Origin: Coemansia sp. RSA 487
Lineage: Eukaryota > Kickxellomycota > Kickxellomycetes > Kickxellales > Kickxellaceae
Direction of reading: 5' to 3'
Length of the DNA: 62,945 nt
Assembly: GCA_027577595.1 (NCBI GenBank)
Contig: JANBRJ010000095.1
Coordinates: 1 to 62,945, forward strand
The notes beneath the pieces are model-generated. The model ran no database searches. It was not told the DNA's origin and saw only the letters and a list, made by a program, of their open reading frames with translations. Position numbers and translations under genes: made by a program. Positions 18,478 through 28,900 of the stretch are shown one piece after another (positions within the stretch are counted from its first letter, which is position 1; every line of letters starts with the position of its first letter).

Positions 18478-21400
18478 TTATTCGCACAGCAGCGCTGTCT
18501 CCGCAAGCTGTTTAGCCTTGAATATATATTGCATTTCCTCTTCTGTGCTAACTAGCTTCTGCCACATCGTTGCAATCTCGACTAGCTTTGAGAGGTCATG
18601 AAACCATCCATTTTCCTGCTCAATATGGACTGCTAATCTTTCGTGCATAACCTGTATTTCATCACTGCTGCGCTCCATACGAAGGTGCCTAGATGGGCAC
18701 TGGCTGACGAAATCCTGGTAGCGAGGGCCGTCTTGGTCCACGAGAATCTCAAGAAGAATGCGCCGCTCCTTCTCGCCTAGTAGCCGGTGCCGCACGATTC
18801 TTATTAGTCGAACCAAAAGCTGCGACACACGCCTGGTGATTTTCAAATTGTAATACCTATAGTTTTCCAAGCTTGGCTCCGATAGTGGCTTGACGAGCGA
18901 TAGAAAGCGAATGGCTTCGTCATACTGCTGGCCGAGGAGAATGCATGGGATATACTCTGAAACATGGATGTTGTTGAATTTGAAGCCATCCTTTTCTAAT
19001 TTGCGCCACTGCCCGACAATATAAACAGCAATTCCTTTAGCTGTCGCTGAATCAAATTCGCCATCGTCCTTTAGAAACTCTGGGCTTGACCCTTCGATAT
19101 GATCCGCAGAAGCAGACCTTTTTTGCGGAAGCTGGCCTAATGCTGCATAAAAGGCCGGCTTGTCCAGCTCTTGGGGCATCCAGTATTCGAAATCCGAGAA
19201 AGAAGTCTGCTTGCCAGCTGTTGGTGTTGCAGACTGCTCTCGCTTGTGCACATAGAACTTGCGGTTAGTGGAGAGGTGCATGTCCAGCTCAGTCTCCAAG
19301 CTTTTGACCATCTCTGAGCGTATGTTCATCCTGTTTGAAAGTTCTGCGACCTCTGGAGCTATGGGGGATTGCTCAAACATGGAAAACATCAGATCCTTTT
19401 GCAACCGCCGTTTATCCAAAGATACGCGCATCGCTGCAGGATACGTAGGCGATATAAGATAATCCGACATTACCCACAACTTCTTCACCACACGGTGAAA
19501 GCCAGTTGTTGGTCTGATGGTGCGCAGCAAAATAGTCCATGCTATTAGATGGAACTGCCCTGTGTACCGCATCGATTTTGACAGCATCCCGCCCTTTCGG
19601 GGGTTCCATTGCACAACAGGATAGTTGCGAATCAACCTGTCCCAGGTCGCTAAAGCTCTCAAAGGTTTTCCGGCTCTCCTATAAACTTTGAGCATTGCAA
19701 TGTATACGACAGGATTGAGGTTGTAAAAGCTGTTGATTCGCAACCGCTCCGACATATCGCTGTTCCCAATCTCAAACGCGTCAATGATCTCTGGAAGGTC
19801 CTTGCGCTGCGGGTTCTCGGCATACAGGTCGAGAGCATCCGATGAAGAATTCCCGATTTCTTGCGCTGAGAGGCGGCCTGCGTGTTCGGAGTGTTGTGAT
19901 TGTGCCCACTCTTGCTCCCGAGAGATTTGCTCAAATACAGCCTCTGCATTTTCGACCTTCTGCTTTGTACCGAAAGCACAGATAAGAATCGTGTAAACGA
20001 CGAGGTCCGGCTCTATCCCCATTCGTATCATCTCGTTGAACACGCGCATACAGCTCTTTAGGTCACCTGCAAGCGTGTACGAGTGCATAAGGATCGCAAA
20101 CGTGTAGACATCGGGCTTAATGCCAAGTCGAATGATCTCTTCATACATATGCATCGCTTTGCGCCCGCTTCCCTCAAAGAGATGGCCAATGATCATGTAA
20201 TTAAACGGACGAGCAGGAATGTGGTTTTGCGGAATAGGTGACGTCTCAAGAAGATAACGAAGCTCAGACTCTGCGTTTTCTAGCTTTCCGCAAGCGACAT
20301 ACGCCTCAATAACGGCGATGTTCAGATTCAGACCTGGACGAACGCTACTTTTCGGCTTACGCATATTGTAGACTATCGAAACTGCACGTTCGACCCAACC
20401 GCCGTACGCATACGCTTGTACAAGATAGAGGTAGTGCTGATGGTTCGGTATCTGGCCAAGTTCGACCAGCTCATCAAAGGCAGCCTGTACCCCCGGAATG
20501 TCGCCGTGGTTGCGCAGGGTACGCATCCATGAGGAATACAGAGTCAGGGAAAGAGGCATTCCAAGTCTGTCCCGGAAATATGCGTGCATTGCATCAAACA
20601 AGTCAAGTGCTTGTTCTTTGAGGAAACCGTGCATGACAATTTCCAAAATATAGTAGGATGGTTGCAGGTTCTCCTCTGCCATCATGCGCAGAACGCCAAC
20701 GACGCCAAGGAGGTTGCGCGCTTGAAGGTGTGTCTTTATGGTATCGGTAAAAGCTTGCATCCTCAACGTAGCGGAGCCGCTAGAAGGTATCACTGTGTCT
20801 GCGTCAGAACCCGTGTCAGCCGTATCTCTGTCCCGATCATTGCTTGGGATGTGGTCAAGCACACGCTGGAGCAGCTTGTTAACTCTAATGGTGTCTTCTG
20901 GTTGGTTGTAAACCTTGAGCAAGGCAAGGCCAAATTGTTCTGCTGAAACATATTTGCCGTAAGTGATATTCCAGCTGCGGAGTAGAGCCAGTGTCTCATC
21001 TTCAGATCCTTGCTGGAGGTAGAGCATAAGAAGTGGTGCGAGACAATGCACATCGGCCTTGAGAAGCGAAGACTGTTGCAAAACATAGCGCTTGTATTGT
21101 GCTTGCTTGGAGGGCGCGCTTAGAGTGCCCTGTAAAAGTCTCTCCTGTGCTATAAACTGATGTTTGCGTAAAAGAATGCTGCGCACAATCAAGAAAACAC
21201 GTTTGGTGTCGCCTTTCTGTGCATATAGACGCGCAAGGTGGCCATATGTAGCACCGCTTGGCGAAATTCCAGCATCGACTAGCTCTTGGAATAGGTGCTT
21301 CGCTATTCTTTCGTTATCTACTCGAACTGCACCGCCAATCAGGTATGCGTACATTTCCAAATCGGGAGGCGAAAGTAGAGGCAGTTGAGCAGCCGCCTTT

Positions 21401-22920
21401 CCTTGGGTCATTGCATCCGAATAGGTCATTAGCGTCATATCATACGAAGTCGCAGCGCTAAGTGCCGATGCAACGTACATAATTTGCACCTTTAGATCCC
21501 AAGGGATATGGGTTTCTGCGTGCGGTGTTTTCGGCAGAACTTTTCCAACATCCGGTAAAGAGCGGCTAATGCGCATCACCCAGACAGCTTGCTCAACAAA
21601 CGACTGACGAACCAAAGTCTGAATCAGCAAACGCGTCAAGCCAACGGGCGGCCGGGCACCTCGACTTAGAAACCCAATCCACGTTTTAACAAAGGTCGGG
21701 CGGTCGCGCTGGCGCAAAAGAACGTCGCTAACAATATTCCACGTTTCTTCGTTTGGGATCAAGTGGCAAGCAATGCGAAACGGCACCTGCGTCGCCAAAT
21801 TGAGCATTTTGTTAAGTACTTCCATAACACCGCGTACGTGGTATATCTGCCCAAATCCGCGCATTGCCATATGAAACAAGTACCGTGATATGTCAACCTT
21901 GTTCTCGGAAGACTGTCGTTTAGACGCAAGACGCTGTCGTCTTTTCTCAACTACAAGCCTCTGTATTCTATCTAGTTCCAGATTGCTCTCTGCGTGGTAT
22001 TGCTTGCCAACGTTTAAAATATCCATTTCATGTTCGATCTCGTCTTCAATTATGCTGTCCTTCATCCGCTCTGTACGAATATCCTGCCCCTTCTCCGAAA
22101 ATTCGGTGCCTGTAGAGATGCCGCGCTCCTCTCTAATCAGAGACTCTTCAATGCGCTGTATCTCTTCTTCAGATGGAATCCGATCAGCCACAGGGAGTCG
22201 CTGCATATCTTCACCCTTGCCCAGCTGTTTTACAAAGGGATTGATATTAGAAATCTTCACGACATCGTCTAGCAGCTGAATCACTTCTAGTTCCTTTCCC
22301 GGCTCGCGTGCCAGTGAGCGCACAAGACTAGAATACTCACTCAAACCAGGAATAAAACCAAGTGGCCCATAGTCGGTGATCAGTTGAACAATCATATCCG
22401 AAGCTTGTTCTTCCGTACTTGTGCTGATCAGGCTTGTATCGCAAGAGATGCGCTTAGCCAATCTCTGAAAGGCATGGATCGTTAAATATCGGTGCAAATT
22501 CTTCTTCCTTAGTGCAGAGTAGAGCTGGAACAGGTGCATTCCTGCAGAGCGGCTGTTCTTCAGGGTATCGCTAAATACGCGCAGCGAGTGCTGATCCGCC
22601 TCAGGCAAAAACTGAAAGAACTTTAGAAGAAAATAGCTGTATCCTTTCATAAGGTGTTTTTCAAAGTCATGTGCCGACTCTCTCTCATCTCCCTGTCTCA
22701 ATTGACACTGGCTACAAAAACTTCTCGATCCTGAAGCTTTCGCTAATGATCTGTCAGTAATTGTGGTTGTCGCTGGTCGTCGCCGCAAAGAATTGCTGAA
22801 CCGGCGAGCATTGCTACAGAATATGTGTCGGCTGCAATGGCCAAGACATTGCCGATCTAACAGCACGCCTATCTGCCCTTTCGTAAAAGCTATAGGCACA
22901 GATGATAGGCACTTTAGCAT
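18478..22920 (-). CDS. Large pentatricopeptide repeat (PPR) protein, probably mitochondrial
   Basis: A 1480-residue protein with PPR motifs, helical pairs that read organellar RNA and act in its processing, stability or translation. The clearest consecutive repeats read FNYMIIGHLFEGSGRKAMHM, IKPDVYTFAILMHSYTLAGD and IEPDLVVYTILICAFGTKQK, each with the proline-aspartate turn typical of PPRs; weaker repeats extend on both sides. The N-terminal 60 residues are rich in Arg and Ser with few acids, consistent with import into mitochondria. It is much longer than most fungal PPR proteins, and I cannot assign an orthologue. It is convergent with the kinase gene, with about 235 bases between the two stops. 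Confidence 0.82.
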   Translation of the reverse strand: MLKCLSSVPIAFTKGQIGVLLDRQCLGHCSRHIFCSNARRFSNSLRRRPATTTITDRSLAKASGSRSFCSQCQLRQGDERESAHDFEKHLMKGYSYFLLKFFQFLPEADQHSLRVFSDTLKNSRSAGMHLFQLYSALRKKNLHRYLTIHAFQRLAKRISCDTSLISTSTEEQASDMIVQLITDYGPLGFIPGLSEYSSLVRSLAREPGKELEVIQLLDDVVKISNINPFVKQLGKGEDMQRLPVADRIPSEEEIQRIEESLIREERGISTGTEFSEKGQDIRTERMKDSIIEDEIEHEMDILNVGKQYHAESNLELDRIQRLVVEKRRQRLASKRQSSENKVDISRYLFHMAMRGFGQIYHVRGVMEVLNKMLNLATQVPFRIACHLIPNEETWNIVSDVLLRQRDRPTFVKTWIGFLSRGARPPVGLTRLLIQTLVRQSFVEQAVWVMRISRSLPDVGKVLPKTPHAETHIPWDLKVQIMYVASALSAATSYDMTLMTYSDAMTQGKAAAQLPLLSPPDLEMYAYLIGGAVRVDNERIAKHLFQELVDAGISPSGATYGHLARLYAQKGDTKRVFLIVRSILLRKHQFIAQERLLQGTLSAPSKQAQYKRYVLQQSSLLKADVHCLAPLLMLYLQQGSEDETLALLRSWNITYGKYVSAEQFGLALLKVYNQPEDTIRVNKLLQRVLDHIPSNDRDRDTADTGSDADTVIPSSGSATLRMQAFTDTIKTHLQARNLLGVVGVLRMMAEENLQPSYYILEIVMHGFLKEQALDLFDAMHAYFRDRLGMPLSLTLYSSWMRTLRNHGDIPGVQAAFDELVELGQIPNHQHYLYLVQAYAYGGWVERAVSIVYNMRKPKSSVRPGLNLNIAVIEAYVACGKLENAESELRYLLETSPIPQNHIPARPFNYMIIGHLFEGSGRKAMHMYEEIIRLGIKPDVYTFAILMHSYTLAGDLKSCMRVFNEMIRMGIEPDLVVYTILICAFGTKQKVENAEAVFEQISREQEWAQSQHSEHAGRLSAQEIGNSSSDALDLYAENPQRKDLPEIIDAFEIGNSDMSERLRINSFYNLNPVVYIAMLKVYRRAGKPLRALATWDRLIRNYPVVQWNPRKGGMLSKSMRYTGQFHLIAWTILLRTIRPTTGFHRVVKKLWVMSDYLISPTYPAAMRVSLDKRRLQKDLMFSMFEQSPIAPEVAELSNRMNIRSEMVKSLETELDMHLSTNRKFYVHKREQSATPTAGKQTSFSDFEYWMPQELDKPAFYAALGQLPQKRSASADHIEGSSPEFLKDDGEFDSATAKGIAVYIVGQWRKLEKDGFKFNNIHVSEYIPCILLGQQYDEAIRFLSLVKPLSEPSLENYRYYNLKITRRVSQLLVRLIRIVRHRLLGEKERRILLEILVDQDGPRYQDFVSQCPSRHLRMERSSDEIQVMHERLAVHIEQENGWFHDLSKLVEIATMWQKLVSTEEEMQYIFKAKQLAETALLCE

Positions 22921-23572
22921 CTGTTCTATCGGCTATCGTTGGGCTTCCCTTTCTCGATTGCCAGCGTGTCTTTTTCTGTTCTAGAAGATTGCTCGAAGCC
23001 AACTATAATATGAAAAGCGTTGATCCTTGTCAGCTTGTGGTTCCTCTTTTCGTTTCGATCGTCAGTGTTGTGTTGCTGCTTCTCGTCTGTGAGATTTACA
23101 TAGAGTATGTTTCAAACCAACTAGATTGTCCAAATGCTCCTTTTCTCTCCCAGTAGCTTACGCTATATTCGATATTCGATATTCTATTTACCTTTAGATA
23201 AAAAAGAATTCGAAAGACACCCTTTATCTTCAATAGGATTCCCAAATGTAAACGAACGCCAAAGTTATGAAAGATTCAGGAAATAGGGTAAAGTTCACGA
23301 TAACTTTTTTGTTCTGATGAATTTTGCGCTTGCAGAAAACTTAATTATCAGTACAAGAGAAATGCAATATATAGCAGCTAAATGATAGACAGTGGACAAA
23401 CAAAAGAGCTGGGCATCTTATGATCAAAACATTTTTTCTGGCAATGATTCATGCAATGCTGAACTTGTTTTTTTTCTTTCGATTTTACCAATTTACTGAT
23501 CAGATCCGAAAATTCAAGCAGCTATGAATTAAATACAAGCCAATAACGCTTCTGTTTAGATCAGCGATTGCC
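22921..23572. other. Intergenic region upstream of PPR gene
   Basis: About 650 bases between the start of the PPR gene and the end of the Sgt2 gene, AT-rich. It holds the PPR promoter and one short possible gene, listed separately. Nothing else recognised. Confidence 0.5.
23010..23156 (+). CDS. Possible small single-pass membrane protein
   Basis: An ATG-initiated frame of 48 codons encoding a short polar start (MKSVDPCQ), a strongly hydrophobic segment of about 20 residues (VVPLFVSIVSVVLLLLVC) and a short tail ending SQ. Small tail-anchored membrane proteins have this look, but I recognise no family. It starts about 90 bases from the PPR start on the opposite strand. It could be a chance frame in AT-rich DNA. 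Confidence 0.2.
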   Translation: MKSVDPCQLVVPLFVSIVSVVLLLLVCEIYIEYVSNQLDCPNAPFLSQ

Positions 23573-24697
23573 TCAGCTACTGTTGTTGTTGCTGTTGTTG
23601 CTTTCGCTTTGGGAGTTGCGCATGAACTGCTGGGCCATATTCATCAGATCTGGGTTGTCCATCAGTGAGCTTAATGGATTGGCACCACCACCGCTGCTGC
23701 TGTTATTTCTCTCGCCACCGGGTGGAGCGTTTCCAGAAAGATTGCGGGCCATGTTCATAATATCTGGGTTGCTCATCATATCAGACATATTGGGCATCTG
23801 CCCAGTGTTGCGGTAGTTCTCAGCAAGCCGTGAGACGGCGGGATTGTTCATCAGCTGATCCATCCCGCCATTAGCCATCATGTTCTGCGCCATGCTCATT
23901 AGTGCGGGGTTGTTCATTAGTGACGCAATATCAAAACCTCCACCACCAGCGCCAGTGGACGATGACCTAGTTCCCGATCCCGGCTCGATGGACGATCCGC
24001 TATTTCCGCTTTCTGGCTCTAACTTGCCTTTTGTAGTTTCCAGTGCTGCTTTCATAACCTTGTTCTCCGGATCAAGCTCTAGCCCCTTTTCATAGGCATC
24101 AGCAGCCTCTGCAAACTTGCCCATACCAAAGTATGCGTGGCCAAGACGAGAATACCCTTTGCTGTAGCTAGCATCGACTTCAAGTGCCTTCTTGGCATCG
24201 GCAATGGCCTTCTCATGGTCGCCATTCTGGCTGTGCGCCGCAGACCTATTGCCAAAGTAGACGGCGTTATCGTGGACAATCTCTATGGCTTTGGTGTAGG
24301 CATAGATAGCACCAGCAAAGTCCTTGCTCATGATTAGCTTATTTCCCTCGGCCTTGAACTCATCTGCGCGATTCTTGTCTTCCTCAGATATGCCGTCAGC
24401 AGCGGAATCAGGTGCTGGCACATCGTCGTTGCTGTTCGAGCTGGCATTGCTTCCAACTTTTGCCTGTGTTTTCAAGTACACCTCAAACACCCTGTCAAGT
24501 GAAAGGGGCTTCAGTGAAAGTTCCTGAATCTTCGATTGGTCCTCCACATCAATTCCGAAGGCATCTGTGATGCATTGCTTTGCGATTTCCAGGCTTTCGG
24601 CGCCATCGCTAGTGACATGGCCATCTGCAACAGCCTTGTCTAGGTATTCGACAATGCCCATGGCAAGTCGTTGGCGAATGTCTTCGGGTGTCTGCAT
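23573..24697 (-). CDS. SGT2: Small glutamine-rich TPR co-chaperone Sgt2/SGTA
   Basis: A 374-residue co-chaperone that hands tail-anchored membrane proteins to the GET pathway and binds Hsp70/Hsp90. Domains in order: an N-terminal homodimerisation and Get5-binding domain (about 1-75), three TPR repeats (about 104-225, including KAEGNKLIMSKDFAGAIYAY and YSRLGHAYFGMGKFAEAADA), and a C-terminal region rich in Asn, Met, Gly and Ser with repeated NNP and NPD motifs of the type that binds hydrophobic clients. In this lineage Asn replaces much of the usual Gln. Length matches the family (yeast 346, human 313). ATG at 24697. Confidence 0.93.
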   Translation of the reverse strand: MQTPEDIRQRLAMGIVEYLDKAVADGHVTSDGAESLEIAKQCITDAFGIDVEDQSKIQELSLKPLSLDRVFEVYLKTQAKVGSNASSNSNDDVPAPDSAADGISEEDKNRADEFKAEGNKLIMSKDFAGAIYAYTKAIEIVHDNAVYFGNRSAAHSQNGDHEKAIADAKKALEVDASYSKGYSRLGHAYFGMGKFAEAADAYEKGLELDPENKVMKAALETTKGKLEPESGNSGSSIEPGSGTRSSSTGAGGGGFDIASLMNNPALMSMAQNMMANGGMDQLMNNPAVSRLAENYRNTGQMPNMSDMMSNPDIMNMARNLSGNAPPGGERNNSSSGGGANPLSSLMDNPDLMNMAQQFMRNSQSESNNSNNNSS

Positions 24698-24973
24698 TTC
24701 CTGTGTTGTAGTATTGCGACGGTGGTAATCAGGCTTTGGGTGGTAGTAGTACTTGTAATCTTGCGTGTGAGGAAAGAAAAGCTAAAAAAAAAGCAGACAA
24801 AAGAAGGTTTTTAGAGAGAAAAAAGCCATCACCCTCACCTTCTGAGCTCTTTTCCAGTCATATACTGGCATCATCAGTTTTCTCAGTCCAATACCCCACT
24901 GTCATAGTAGTAAGTGTGTTTTTGGCTAGAAAAATATAGAGAAAACTCAAAACGGCTTATAGTGTTTATAACA

Positions 24974-27900
24974 TCACCAAGCAAGCTGCTGCTGGGATTC
25001 GGCATCGCCACAAGAAGCAGGCTTGCCACACGCACCACCAGCGCTCTTCAGAACAGATTCTGGGTCGGCTGCAATCGCAGCACGGAACAGAAGGTTGCCA
25101 TACTTTTTGTACATCTCGGTAACGCCACCACCCAGAATAAGACGCTCCTCCATGGTCGAGAGGTTAAAGCTAAACGAGTAGCCGTTGCAGTAGATCTTGC
25201 GGTTGGGCAGGTCAATCGAGACCTCGGCGCCTTCTTGGGCCAGCTCATAGAACTTGTCGTCCTTGAGAACAATGCCAAGAAGCGCCATATTGGGCTGGTT
25301 GCGCGAGTAGATAAAAGCATATGACTTGGCAATAACGGCCTTTACGAATGCGCCCTTAAGCGCGCGCGGTGCTTCTTCGCGCGACGAGCCTGAGCCGAAC
25401 CCAATTCCGGCAACAACAATGTCAAAGCCCTGCTGGACCTTTTCACGGAACTCGGGACGGAAGTACTCGAAAGCGTGTGTGCCAAGATCCTCGTCGGAAA
25501 CACCGGGCATGAATTGTGCGGGAATGATTGCGTCGGTATCGATGTTGTCGTCGAAACGCTGGACTTTGCCGGTTATCATGCTACTCTTATCCACAGGCTC
25601 ACTCGAGTCCTCGTTGGAGGCGCTGATGCCATCGGTGTTACGCGAGGCAATGGTCTCACTGCGGGTCTCCTCAAGGGTGGGGTTAGGCTCTGAAACGACA
25701 ATCTCCTCAGCCCTGTCCATCCAGACATCGAGCATCTTTTGGTAACGAACACGATCAATCGAGTCAAGAAGCTCGCGTGGGTTTGTAGCCTTCATGTTGA
25801 AAGACGATGCCGCAACAGTGGCAGCCGACGCCAGGTTAGCAATCGAGCCTGGGCCCATGCGGTTCTTAAAATTGCGGTTCTGGGAGCTAAGCCAAACCTC
25901 GCCCTCGCCAGCAACATCGGCGGCGATGCCAAGGCAGTACGAGCATCCTGGCGCACCAACTGTAAATCCTGCGCGCTGATAAACATCGACCAAGCCAAGA
26001 CGGCGAAGCTTGGCCAAGATAGGAACAGAGCCTGGTGTGACGCGTCTGTTGCCGTGCGATGCTGGCACAAGCCCCTTCTTGAGACCAGCCTCAAGAACGA
26101 GGCCAGCAAGGATCAGGTCTTCTTCAGCCGTTGTGCATGCCCCAATGAAGCAGCCATCGAGATCCATCTTGACCTCGTCGACATGGACTACATTGTCAGG
26201 GCTCGGGTGTAGCGCAACAAGCGAATCGATCTGGGACAGGTCAATGACATGCGACTCGGCATACTGCGCATCAGGGTCAGCGCGGAAGAACAACGAGTGC
26301 TTCTTGTACTCGGGGCTCTTGCGCTTGGAAATATACGCTGCAGTGATCTCATCAGCCTCAAAGACACCAGCAATACCGCCAAACTCGGTGGCCATGTTTG
26401 CACAAGCAAAGCGAGCATCGCAGCTCATGTACTTGAGACCAGGTCCCGTATATTCGACAGCACGCTCAAACGCCACAGTGTTGCGCTTCAACTGGCGCAG
26501 AACATCAAGGATAATGTCCTTACCGCCAATTCCAAATGGCGGCGCATTGACAAAGCGGATCTCAACAGTCTCGGGAACCTGGAGCCAGGTCTCGCCAGTG
26601 ACAAGCGGCATGACGACGTCAGCGGCGCCCATACCAATAGAAAGCGCACCAACAGCACCACCAGAGCAAGTGTGCGAGTCAGCGCCAATGACAAGTTGAC
26701 CAGGCTGCGCACGCTCGCGGTAGAACTCCGTGTGAAGAATGGTATAGTTGGGACGGTAAAAATCGACCAGGTGTGCCTCCTCGGCAAACAGCTCCGAGGT
26801 GTTCACAAGCTCTTTGGGCTTCTTTTGGTTGATAATGCGAGGGTCGACAGTGTGGTCGACAGCAAGCCAGAAGCGGTCGTTGCGATTGACACCCGGGCGA
26901 CCCATTGCGTTGTAGGTCTTGTCCATGCCCTTCCAGGTAAGTTCAGAGGCAATAGTCCAGTCAACGCCTACACAGACCATGTCGCCAGGCTTTACATCGC
27001 CAGGAGCAGCCAGGCCAATCGCATGATGGGCAATGATCTTTTCACAGAGAGTCATGCCACGACGACCAGTGGAGCGCGCCAGGAGAAGGGGAGCAGGTGC
27101 CGCACGGTCCTCGACGTTGAGGCCCTCGGCGTAGGATGTTACAGCACGCACAACGGCATCACCGACCTCACTAGTGGTGGCTGTGCCGTCAAGGTCTTTT
27201 GTGCGAATATTCCATCCATTGAGCTCGTCGCTGTCAAGCACCCGACGCACAGCAAGCTCGATTATGTTGGCCTCCCGCTCCATGTTGAGTGAGTAGCGAA
27301 GCATCATTGCTGCGCTGAGGATGGTGCCGATGGGGTTGGCAATTCCCTGGCCAGCAATATCGGGGGCTGAGCCGTGAATCGGCTCGTAGAGGCCACGGCT
27401 AGGCTTGGCAGACGATGGAACGCTATTTAACGAGGCCGACGGAAGAAGGCCAAGCGAACCAGGAATGACGGATGCCTCGTCCGAGAGGATGTCGCCAAAC
27501 ATGTTTTCAGTGAGAACAATTCCGTTGAGCGCACGTGGGTTCTTGACCATTAGCATCGACGCAGAGTCGACAAGGTGGTGCTCAAGCTTGACCTTGGGGA
27601 ACTCGCGAGAGATTATGTCAGTCACCACACGGCGCCAAAGCCTGGATGTGGCGAGGACATTGGCCTTGTCTATGGAATGGATCGTCATTGGTGGCCGGGC
27701 AGTGGAGGCAAGGACGCCAGCAAGACGTGCAATACGCTCGACCTCGGGTACAGAGTACTCCATTGTGTCAAAGGCCTTGCCCTCGGCATTCTCTTCCTCG
27801 CGCTTTCCAAAGTAAAGCCCGCCAACGAGTTCGCGCAACACAACAAACTCCGCATCGCGCACAAGATCCTCCTTCAGCGGGGAGCAGCTGGTCAGGGTGC

Positions 27901-28279
27901 TGGCCGGGAAGCTCATGGGCCGAACATTGGCAAACAGGTCAAGGGTTTTCCGTAGATCAAGCAGACCCTGCTCGGGGCGAGGGCCAAGTCCCTTGGAGGC
28001 ATCCTGTGGATCGACTGGGCGTGGCCATGCAGGCCCACCAACAGCACCAAGAAGAATGGCGTCTGCCTTCTCACACGCAACGCGAGTCTCGTCGGGGAAC
28101 GGCTTTCCAGCCGCGTCGATGGCGCAGCCACCGAACTTGTGCTCCTCAAACTCGATGCTAACACCGCTCACGCGCGAGCGGATAGCAATGATCGCGTTAA
28201 GGACCTTCACAGCTTCGGCAGTGACCTCGGGACCGACACCATCGCCGGGAAGAACGACAACCTTGAACGCCTTTGACAT
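24974..28279 (-). CDS. Bifunctional fusion: 3-isopropylmalate dehydrogenase + aconitase-type isopropylmalate isomerase
   Basis: One uninterrupted frame of 1101 residues joins two enzymes that act in sequence in leucine-type chain elongation. Residues 1 to about 390 are an isopropylmalate dehydrogenase (Leu2/LeuB): [30 protein letters not shown] and [20 protein letters not shown]. From about 405 an aconitase large domain (LeuC-like) carries probable [4Fe-4S] ligands Cys715 in IGACTT and Cys779/Cys782 in GCSYC, plus [13 protein letters not shown]. After a Ser/Thr/Asp linker, residues 901-1080 form the swivel domain (LeuD-like; [26 protein letters not shown]). Compared with canonical fungal Leu1, the cluster motif (GSCTNGR) reads GACTTAEE and the substrate loop after IIPA (YLRT or similar) reads QFMPG, so substrate specificity is uncertain. 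No evident mitochondrial presequence. Yeast Leu1 and Leu2 are separate proteins. Confidence 0.93.
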   Translation of the reverse strand: MSKAFKVVVLPGDGVGPEVTAEAVKVLNAIIAIRSRVSGVSIEFEEHKFGGCAIDAAGKPFPDETRVACEKADAILLGAVGGPAWPRPVDPQDASKGLGPRPEQGLLDLRKTLDLFANVRPMSFPASTLTSCSPLKEDLVRDAEFVVLRELVGGLYFGKREEENAEGKAFDTMEYSVPEVERIARLAGVLASTARPPMTIHSIDKANVLATSRLWRRVVTDIISREFPKVKLEHHLVDSASMLMVKNPRALNGIVLTENMFGDILSDEASVIPGSLGLLPSASLNSVPSSAKPSRGLYEPIHGSAPDIAGQGIANPIGTILSAAMMLRYSLNMEREANIIELAVRRVLDSDELNGWNIRTKDLDGTATTSEVGDAVVRAVTSYAEGLNVEDRAAPAPLLLARSTGRRGMTLCEKIIAHHAIGLAAPGDVKPGDMVCVGVDWTIASELTWKGMDKTYNAMGRPGVNRNDRFWLAVDHTVDPRIINQKKPKELVNTSELFAEEAHLVDFYRPNYTILHTEFYRERAQPGQLVIGADSHTCSGGAVGALSIGMGAADVVMPLVTGETWLQVPETVEIRFVNAPPFGIGGKDIILDVLRQLKRNTVAFERAVEYTGPGLKYMSCDARFACANMATEFGGIAGVFEADEITAAYISKRKSPEYKKHSLFFRADPDAQYAESHVIDLSQIDSLVALHPSPDNVVHVDEVKMDLDGCFIGACTTAEEDLILAGLVLEAGLKKGLVPASHGNRRVTPGSVPILAKLRRLGLVDVYQRAGFTVGAPGCSYCLGIAADVAGEGEVWLSSQNRNFKNRMGPGSIANLASAATVAASSFNMKATNPRELLDSIDRVRYQKMLDVWMDRAEEIVVSEPNPTLEETRSETIASRNTDGISASNEDSSEPVDKSSMITGKVQRFDDNIDTDAIIPAQFMPGVSDEDLGTHAFEYFRPEFREKVQQGFDIVVAGIGFGSGSSREEAPRALKGAFVKAVIAKSYAFIYSRNQPNMALLGIVLKDDKFYELAQEGAEVSIDLPNRKIYCNGYSFSFNLSTMEERLILGGGVTEMYKKYGNLLFRAAIAADPESVLKSAGGACGKPASCGDAESQQQLAW

Positions 28280-28900
28280 TTTATACCTTTTATTCAGGAG
28301 TGGCCAGAGTAGGTGTAATGTATGTTGTAGAAACAGATCTTGCTATTGGTTTTGTGTGTGCTATTAAATGAATAGAGGAAAGATTAGATGAAAGAAGGAG
28401 CGAAAAAAGATTGCAGAGATGCGGCGGCTTTTGTAGCCTTTTCCGTCTCGGCATATGACAAATTCCTACAAATCCCTCATCCTTGTCCGGGAGAAAGTTT
28501 TTTCGGTGGTACGCAAAAAAGGGCAGATGGTTGGTTCGCTTCAACCAAGCGAAATTCTAAAGCCTTGACGCAATGACTCACACACTCGTGATTGCAACAT
28601 GCTTTTAATTGGGCTTGTCTTTTTCAAATCACACCAACAGCTTACACCCTTTTTCTTTATTTGCCTGTGTTGCTGAATCGTGTGTCATGTCGCGACGGTG
28701 CAGTATAAATTAATCGAGTGGGCATATCCGAGCCAACGATCGTCTACATAAGGCATCCTCCTCAAAATATAATATGCTTTGAGATGGTGTACTTGAGGTG
28801 TGCGACCTGAGAAGTCCTCACTAATAAACAGTAGCTTGGCAAAACTAAGCGGGTAAAAGTTGTCCCAATAACAGCTGTATCAAGCTGATTTTGTATATTC
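28280..28900. promoter_or_regulatory. Promoter region of the fused leucine-type enzyme and 3' flank of MLH3
   Basis: About 620 bases. The half near 28279 should hold the promoter of the fused enzyme. I looked for a Leu3-type site (CCGG-N2-CCGG) and did not find one. The half near 28900 is the 3' end of MLH3 and might contain a further small exon. Confidence 0.4.

Noticed and set aside
28280-28500. Leu3-type regulatory site upstream of the fused leucine-type enzyme
   Set aside because: CCG and CGG half-sites occur near 28440 but with the wrong spacing for CCGG-N2-CCGG, so I do not claim one.
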